27,306 bases of DNA, taken from positions 1 through 27,306 of the forward strand of contig JAYRWT010000040.1 of NCBI GenBank assembly GCA_041917855.1. The letters run 5' to 3'. The notes beneath the pieces are model-generated. The model did no database searches. It was not told the origin of the DNA and was given only the letters and a program-made list of their open reading frames with translations. Position numbers and translations under genes: made by a program. This document shows positions 22,748 through 27,306 of this stretch, piece by piece. Source of the DNA: CALBLZ01 sp041917855 (GTDB taxonomy: Bacteria; Patescibacteriota; UBA1384; CAILIB01). Within the stretch, counting starts at the first letter, position 1. Every line of letters starts with the position of its first letter.

Positions 22748-22821
22748 GGTAAGGAAAATTTTACTGTCTTTGGGAGCCTATTTTTATACCTCGATGGGTA
22801 ATAGAAAGGCGCTGTCTTTGA

Positions 22822-23157
22822 CTAAAATTCTTGCGCCGGAGGCCACAAAATCTTACCGTTTTCGTCACGCACAATAATGGCGTTAAATGGGCAAATTTTT
22901 GCTGACTCCAGCACCATCTGACGTAGCTCATCTGGGCTGATACCGCCATCGTTACGCAGATTTTCAATGCCAACCTTCCCACCTTGGGCTAGCGTATTAC
23001 GCGGATCATCTGAGTTTAGTCCATTGCTAGTAAGGAGCACTGCCTTAGACTCGTCATCGATCTCATAAAAAGGGTAAACCAGGCAAGCGGCGGCACCGGT
23101 GCATAGGTCACGATCAACTTCTACGGTAGCAACTTGGGCTATGTCTATATCTTCCAT
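22822..23157 (-). CDS. small ferredoxin, likely single-cluster
   Basis: A 111-residue protein with the single-cluster ferredoxin pattern: CTGAAAC (C19, C25) near the N-terminus, an acidic middle (YEIDDESKA), and ICPFNAIIV with a Cys-Pro near the C-terminus. The middle position of the usual CxxCxxC is Ala, so only three clear cluster cysteines remain, which suits a [3Fe-4S] or a non-Cys-ligated [4Fe-4S] cluster. It would carry electrons in the cytoplasm; the partner is unknown. The ATG follows the dnaX stop after one base (TGA-T-ATG), so it is translated from the dnaX message. A 30-residue insertion between the cluster halves (LNSDDPRNTLAQGGK) is longer than in minimal ferredoxins. Confidence 0.82.
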   Translation of the reverse strand: MEDIDIAQVATVEVDRDLCTGAAACLVYPFYEIDDESKAVLLTSNGLNSDDPRNTLAQGGKVGIENLRNDGGISPDELRQMVLESAKICPFNAIIVRDENGKILWPPAQEF

Positions 23158-23158
23158 A

Positions 23159-24757
23159 TCAATTTGCGCTGGTTGGTTTAGCTGATGGGTTGGCAGTAAA
23201 AATAGCAGCTACATCCTGAAAATCAACTGGCTGTATGGCTACAGGCACGTCTCCTTCAGCAAGTTGCTTTTTAGCGGGCGAAGCTGCAACCTGCTGGTTA
23301 AACTCGTAGCTAATTAACCAGGGCTCTTTTGTGTGCTCCTTCAGGAGTTTTTCTACGAGCATTTTATGCTTTTTCTCGTTGAGTTTGTCGCAGTGAAACT
23401 TATATTTAACGTGCACTAGCACTAGTCCTGCTTCGGCGGTGTGAATCTTAGCCTGGCGTAGCGCCTGTGCCAGGGGAGCGTTGTCGGCGGCGATCTCGTG
23501 TACTACCTCTTTCCAGGCTTGGCGAATATTGGCGGTAAAGGTTTGATCAGTTTTTTCTCGCAGCTCAACTACGGGTACAGCTGCGGGTGGAGGCGTGCTG
23601 CTTGGCTTTGGTACAACGACCTGTGCCAATTCCTTTTTGATGGGGGCATGTTCTGTAAAAGATTGGGTGGAGCTAGAACTATGACTGTCCGCTGGCTTAC
23701 TACTTATAGAGTCTATCTTGCGCTCTAATGGGGTGGCGGTTGTAGACGTGCCGGATGAGCCTGGGAAATAGCATGCCTTTAAACAGGCGATCTCTAGAGG
23801 TAGTGAGGCGCTCGGGCTACTTTTTTGCAAAATATACGCCTCGAGTAACTGCTCTAAAAAGTAAGTGTCGAAGGCGCTAAGTTTTGTATCTGAGCGTATA
23901 TCAGAAATAAGCGAGGAAATGATTGCCTCATAACGCTTAGCCGGGCCGGTTGCCTCGCGGGCGAGTAGAGTGCGTACCGTGTCGGGTTGCTGCGCACGCA
24001 CCGCAGCGAGCAGCTCGGCACGAGCGGCGTCGGAAATTACGCCAAGGGATTCCACAACAACATCGACGGTCAATGCATCATGCAGTGTCATTAGCTGCTC
24101 AAGTATGGTTTCGGCGTCGCGGTAGCCGCCATCTGAATGTTCAGCAACTAGTGTCAGGGCAGCAGCCTCTGTCTTCCACTTTTCCTGCTTGGCAATGTGG
24201 CTAAGTTTACGGGTGATATCGTCTACAGATCCACGCATAAAACTAACCAATTGGCAGCGTGACCTAATTGTAATTGGAACCTTATGTAGTTCCGTAGTTG
24301 CGAGTATAAACACAGCATGTGCAGGGGGCTCCTCCAATGTTTTAAGCAGCGCGTTAAATGCATCGCCCGTCAACATATGTGCCTCATCTATGATGTACAC
24401 TTTGTGGCTGAGCTGGATTGGCGGGTACTGCGCCTGCTCGCGCAGAAGGCGGATATCCTCAATGCCGCGGTTAGAAGCAGCGTCAATTTCAATAAGGTCA
24501 GGGGTGTGACCTTGAAGCATAGCGGTACACGACTCGCAGTTATTGCACGGTTCACCGTCTTCGCTTCGCTGCGTACAGCAAATAGCGCGTGCAAAAATAC
24601 GGGCGCTGCTTGTTTTGCCTGTTCCGCGTGAGCCACTAAAGAGATAGGCGTGGGAAAGGCGTTTTTTGAGCAGTGCCTGGCTGAGAATTGTCCGAGCCGT
24701 ATCTTGGCCTATCAGATCAACAAAACGGTTGGGGCGGTACTGACGGTACAGTGTCAT
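23159..24757 (-). CDS. dnaX: DNA polymerase III subunit gamma/tau
   Basis: A 532-residue clamp-loader ATPase. MTLYRQYRPNRFVDLIGQ is the standard DnaX N-terminus; Walker A is GSRGTGKT (42-49), the zinc-binding cysteines are C61, C71, C74 and C77, and Walker B is YIIDEAHML (121-129), followed by LLKTLEEPP and the TTELHKVPITIRSRC sensor region. A Ser/Thr/Pro-rich linker leads to a C-terminal domain (near 430-500) like the tau tail. It loads the sliding clamp in the replisome. The start at 24757 is chosen over an in-frame upstream GTG/TTG region because homologues begin here and a TATACT box ends 6 nt before, predicting a leaderless message. The ferredoxin gene is coupled downstream. Confidence 0.95.
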   Translation of the reverse strand: MTLYRQYRPNRFVDLIGQDTARTILSQALLKKRLSHAYLFSGSRGTGKTSSARIFARAICCTQRSEDGEPCNNCESCTAMLQGHTPDLIEIDAASNRGIEDIRLLREQAQYPPIQLSHKVYIIDEAHMLTGDAFNALLKTLEEPPAHAVFILATTELHKVPITIRSRCQLVSFMRGSVDDITRKLSHIAKQEKWKTEAAALTLVAEHSDGGYRDAETILEQLMTLHDALTVDVVVESLGVISDAARAELLAAVRAQQPDTVRTLLAREATGPAKRYEAIISSLISDIRSDTKLSAFDTYFLEQLLEAYILQKSSPSASLPLEIACLKACYFPGSSGTSTTATPLERKIDSISSKPADSHSSSSTQSFTEHAPIKKELAQVVVPKPSSTPPPAAVPVVELREKTDQTFTANIRQAWKEVVHEIAADNAPLAQALRQAKIHTAEAGLVLVHVKYKFHCDKLNEKKHKMLVEKLLKEHTKEPWLISYEFNQQVAASPAKKQLAEGDVPVAIQPVDFQDVAAIFTANPSAKPTSAN

Positions 24758-24763
24758 GCGCTT

Positions 24764-24769
24764 AGTATA
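24764..24769 (-). promoter_or_regulatory. -10 box of dnaX
   Basis: GGGC-TATACT on the minus strand, ending 6 nt before the ATG at 24757, so transcription should begin at the start codon. No convincing -35 hexamer is seen. It fixes the dnaX start well downstream of the first possible in-frame codon. Confidence 0.6.
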
Positions 24770-24782
24770 GCCCAATGAATGG

Positions 24783-24788
24783 TATAAT
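24783..24788 (+). promoter_or_regulatory. possible -10 box of the pilus operon
   Basis: A perfect TATAAT, 40 nt before the pilB ATG, with no good -35 at 16-18 bp. It lies 13 bp from the dnaX -10 on the other strand, so the two promoters are back to back. Confidence 0.45.
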
Positions 24789-24828
24789 AAATCAGTCTTA
24801 GCTCTAGGTATCGAACACACAAAGGGGG

Positions 24829-26838
24829 ATGGCTTCAACTCACGAATTTCTGGATCGCATACGGGCAGCCGCATCTATCGATGCAAAAGAGGCTGGCCAG
24901 CTTTTTGATGCCATCTGGCAGACAATCGGCCGCGAGCTCTCAGTGGGAGAAGAAGTCGATGTGCCTGGTTTAGGTAGGTTTTTAACTGAGAAGGAGCCAG
25001 GTGGACGTCACACTGAGAACGGCGAGGAGCGCGTTACGCTGCCAAGCATTGAGCTAGTCTTTGAACCTGCTTCGGTGATTATTGATACTATCGTAAAAGC
25101 ACAAAAAGAGCGTCCAGACCTCTTTGCACATAGCCACGATGACGACGATGATGAGCGCGCAACAGAAGAGATAGAGAAAAAAGAAGCGGGCACATCAGAT
25201 TCTAACCAAGAGAGCCTTGAAGGAGTAGCAGATAAAAAGCCTATCAAGGACGAACGCCCACTCGGCCGCGCCTCGAATATCCAGTTCAGGGAGTTTATTG
25301 GCAAAAAGATTGATCGAGCCATCTTGCAGCTTGTGCCGCAGCCTATTGCCGTACAGTACAGCGCTGCCCCGGTAGAGCTTGTCGATAATGTGCTTACAGT
25401 GGCCATGATCGACCCCGAGGACTTTGAGGCGGTACAAATTATTCGTAAGCAAACTGGTCTTACGGTTAATCCAGTGCTCACTTCTAAAGATGACATTGCC
25501 TACATTCTTGATCAGTACACCGGACTCCAAGCCGAGCTACAAGAGCTGGTAGATAGTGCAGACCTCGGTATTAGTGAGAAAGAGCTGGCTGAGGCGGAAA
25601 AAGAGGTGGCAGGTGAAAACTTTGAGGAAGATGCGCCAACCGCCAGGATCGTTTCTTCTGTACTACGCCGCGCCGTAAAAGAGCGGGCATCAGACATTCA
25701 TATTGAGCCCTACGAGCATAAGCTCGTTGTGCGATTTCGCCTAGATGGCGTGTTGGTGACGCGTGTAGAGCTACCAAAAGAGATTCAGGCCGCAATTATT
25801 GCTCGGCTGAAGATCATTTCTACCCTCAAAATTGATGAACAGCGATTGCCACAGGATGGACGTTTTTCGCTTACCGTAGACAATCGAGAAGTCGACTTTC
25901 GCCTTTCAACTATTCCGGTAGTATTTGGCGAGAAGGTGGTTATGCGTATTTTGGACAAGCAGTTTGGTATTCGTCAGCTGGGTGAGGTTGGTTTAATGGA
26001 TAAAGGGCTAGAGTCGATTAACAAGAATATCGAGCGCAGCCACGGTATGATCTTGGTTACCGGACCAACAGGTTCTGGTAAAACCACCACACTCTACGCA
26101 GTGCTCGGCAAGCTAATGGGTCCAGAGGTAAATGTAATTACCCTAGAGGATCCAGTGGAGTACCGCATTGAGAGCATTAACCAGAGTCAGGTACACACAG
26201 ACATCGGCTATACCTTTGCCGCAGGGTTACGCTCGGTAGTGCGTCAAGACCCAGATATTGTCATGCTTGGTGAGATTCGTGACCGTGAAACTGCTGATAT
26301 GGCTATCCACGCCGCGCTTACTGGTCATATTGTACTATCAACTCTGCACACCAACGACGCTGCCGGAGCCTTTCCTCGCTTGATTGATATGGGTATTGAG
26401 CCTTTCTTAATTACCTCTTCAATTCATACAGTTGTTGCACAGCGCTTGGTGCGCATTCTCGACCCTGAGCACCGCTCTGAACGTAAGCTAACAGGTTCGG
26501 AACTCGACGAAGTACTAGAAGAGATTGAAAAGCTCCCAGATTCAACACGTAAAATGCTCCAAGATGAGGGCATTGACCTTAAGCACCCTACCTTTTACGA
26601 GCCGGTAGTGGACCTGGCCAATGGCATTAAGGGCTTTAAGGGGCGCATGGGGGTATTTGAGGTGCTCGATGTAACAGAAAAGATTCGTGATCTTGTTGCC
26701 CAGCGTTCTTCAGGAGAAAAAATTACCGAGGTTGCCATTAAGGAAAACGAGATGCTGACCATGCTCCAGGATGGGCTAGTAAAGGCAATGCGTGGCATGA
26801 CTACGCTGGAAGAAGTCTGGCGAGTAACGAAGGAATAA
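24829..26838 (+). CDS. pilB: type IV pilus assembly ATPase PilB/GspE with N-terminal HU-like domain
   Basis: A 669-residue secretion ATPase. Residues of about 4-95 match the HU/IHF fold: EFLDRIRAAASIDAKEAGQL, GEEVDVPGLGRF (the HU G-F-G-x-F turn), an arm-like GGRHTENGEE, then FEPASVIIDTI. An acidic linker (DDDDDERATEEIEKKEAG) follows. Then comes the MshEN-type N domain (about 150-250: IQFREFIGKKIDRAIL, VLTVAMIDPEDFEAVQII), then the motor: Walker A GPTGSGKTT (about 413-421), Asp box ITLEDPVEYR, Walker B DPDIVMLGEIRD and His box GHIVLSTLHTND. The Cys zinc motif seen in many relatives is absent. It powers pilus extension from the inner face of the membrane. The pilC gene starts one base after its stop. 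AAAGGGGG abuts ATG; no later Met would keep the HU domain, so the start is secure. The HU assignment is by eye. Confidence 0.93.
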   Translation: MASTHEFLDRIRAAASIDAKEAGQLFDAIWQTIGRELSVGEEVDVPGLGRFLTEKEPGGRHTENGEERVTLPSIELVFEPASVIIDTIVKAQKERPDLFAHSHDDDDDERATEEIEKKEAGTSDSNQESLEGVADKKPIKDERPLGRASNIQFREFIGKKIDRAILQLVPQPIAVQYSAAPVELVDNVLTVAMIDPEDFEAVQIIRKQTGLTVNPVLTSKDDIAYILDQYTGLQAELQELVDSADLGISEKELAEAEKEVAGENFEEDAPTARIVSSVLRRAVKERASDIHIEPYEHKLVVRFRLDGVLVTRVELPKEIQAAIIARLKIISTLKIDEQRLPQDGRFSLTVDNREVDFRLSTIPVVFGEKVVMRILDKQFGIRQLGEVGLMDKGLESINKNIERSHGMILVTGPTGSGKTTTLYAVLGKLMGPEVNVITLEDPVEYRIESINQSQVHTDIGYTFAAGLRSVVRQDPDIVMLGEIRDRETADMAIHAALTGHIVLSTLHTNDAAGAFPRLIDMGIEPFLITSSIHTVVAQRLVRILDPEHRSERKLTGSELDEVLEEIEKLPDSTRKMLQDEGIDLKHPTFYEPVVDLANGIKGFKGRMGVFEVLDVTEKIRDLVAQRSSGEKITEVAIKENEMLTMLQDGLVKAMRGMTTLEEVWRVTKE

Positions 26839-26839
26839 T

Positions 26840-27306
26840 ATGGCTAACTACATCTACAAAGTTAAGAGTGAAGATGGCCACCTAAACCAGGGCAGGGTGG
26901 CAGCAACTAACTACGCACAGGCCCTAGCTCAAGTTAAGCGTATGGGTACTGTTGTGGAGCTCACACAGGAGAAGGTCAAGTTCTCGATTAAAATCGGCAG
27001 AGGACCAAAGCTCTCGCTTAAAGATCGAATCATCATGACGGAGCAGTTAGCGGTAATGTTACGCGCAGGTATTAGTTTGCCCCGCGCTCTACGCGACCTG
27101 CAGGAGGAGAGTAGTTCTAAGCAGGTACGTGAAGTACTTTCGGGCATTGTGGTAGATGTAGAGGGTGGTGTGCCATTTTCTACAGCACTCTCCAAGCAAC
27201 CTCGCTCTTTTTCTAGTGTGTACTATCAGATGGTTAAGGGTGGTGAGCAATCTGGTAACATGTCAGAAATCCTAACAAAACTTGCGTACCAGCAGCAAAA
27301 AGACTA
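26840..27306 (+). CDS. pilC: type IV pilus inner-membrane platform protein PilC/GspF, 5' part
   Basis: An open frame from ATG 26840 to the right edge (155 codons). The start MANYIYKVKSEDGHLNQGRV is the usual PilC/GspF beginning (Y-x-Y-x-A/V-x-x-x-D-G-x-x-x-x-G). LKDRIIMTEQLAVMLRAGI with SLPRAL is the first T2SSF cytoplasmic domain, and VKGGEQSGNMSEILTKLA matches the conserved G-E-x-S-G-x-L segment. It anchors the PilB motor at the membrane. It begins one base after pilB (TAA-T-ATG), so the two are coupled. The membrane helices and the end of the gene lie beyond the window. Confidence 0.92.
   Translation, partial: MANYIYKVKSEDGHLNQGRVAATNYAQALAQVKRMGTVVELTQEKVKFSIKIGRGPKLSLKDRIIMTEQLAVMLRAGISLPRALRDLQEESSSKQVREVLSGIVVDVEGGVPFSTALSKQPRSFSSVYYQMVKGGEQSGNMSEILTKLAYQQQKD

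Noticed and set aside
22764..22820. Direct repeat CTGTCTTTG at 22764-22772 and 22812-22820
   Set aside because: Nine bases, two copies, 48 bp apart; too little to claim an element or attachment site.
23157..24874. Extended dnaX start beginning MRLPVCDPE at 24874
   Set aside because: The extra 39 residues have no counterpart in DnaX, overlap the pilB promoter and start, and lie upstream of the predicted transcription start.
25008..25697. Long open frames antisense to pilB
   Set aside because: They mirror codon bias of pilB and overlap a gene with full domain support.
1..27306. CRISPR arrays, insertion sequences, tRNA or rRNA genes, prophage or toxin-antitoxin modules
   Set aside because: I looked for regular repeats, tRNA-like cloverleaf ends, transposase motifs and small paired genes with toxin folds and saw none I could support.

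Overview
The window is a compact bacterial chromosome segment of roughly 50% GC. Most gaps are a few bases and many stop/start pairs touch or overlap. There is no rRNA, tRNA, CRISPR array, transposase or integrase. Gene style suggests the Candidate Phyla Radiation (Patescibacteria), possibly a Saccharibacteria-like lineage: a short type IV pilus ATPase without the usual cysteine cluster, a DsbA/VKOR thiol-oxidation pair, a GT3/GH57/GH15 alpha-glucan gene set, many small secreted or membrane proteins of unknown function, and start codons only 6-9 nt after a -10 box. No phylogenetic marker RNA is present, so this placement is inference.

Layout. Bases 1-4.4 kb hold envelope-type genes: the 3' end of a DsbA-family oxidoreductase, a ZIP metal transporter with a membrane-anchored serine hydrolase, two secreted or anchored proteins of unknown function, and a secreted protein that looks like a self-contained, possibly foreign cassette. 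From 4.4 to 7.5 kb there is a NUDIX hydrolase divergent from a galU-alr pair (UDP-glucose synthesis and alanine racemase), then a VKOR-type oxidase that could reoxidise the DsbA protein.

From 7.5 to 21.3 kb the minus strand carries three alpha-glucan transcription units: alpha-glucan phosphorylase (GT35) with a GH15 glucoamylase-like enzyme; a small DUF5752-like protein with GT3 glycogen synthase and a GH133 debranching enzyme; and a GT4 glycosyltransferase with a GH57 amylase-family enzyme. Together with GalU, which would supply UDP-glucose, these look like a nearly complete glycogen build, trim and degrade module. Membrane and unknown genes are interspersed: a CBU_0592-like membrane protein, a single-pass protein, a 650-aa low-complexity protein coupled to a 92-aa protein, and a 186-aa protein of unknown family.

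From 21.3 kb to the end there is a polytopic membrane protein with an exported domain, dnaX (DNA polymerase III tau/gamma) coupled to a small ferredoxin, and the start of a type IV pilus operon (pilB, partial pilC). The most striking observation is that the PilB ATPase carries an N-terminal HU/IHF-like DNA-binding domain followed by an acidic linker. The second is a recurring promoter layout (GCTATACT or TGCTAGAAT immediately before the start codon) that predicts widespread leaderless mRNAs.
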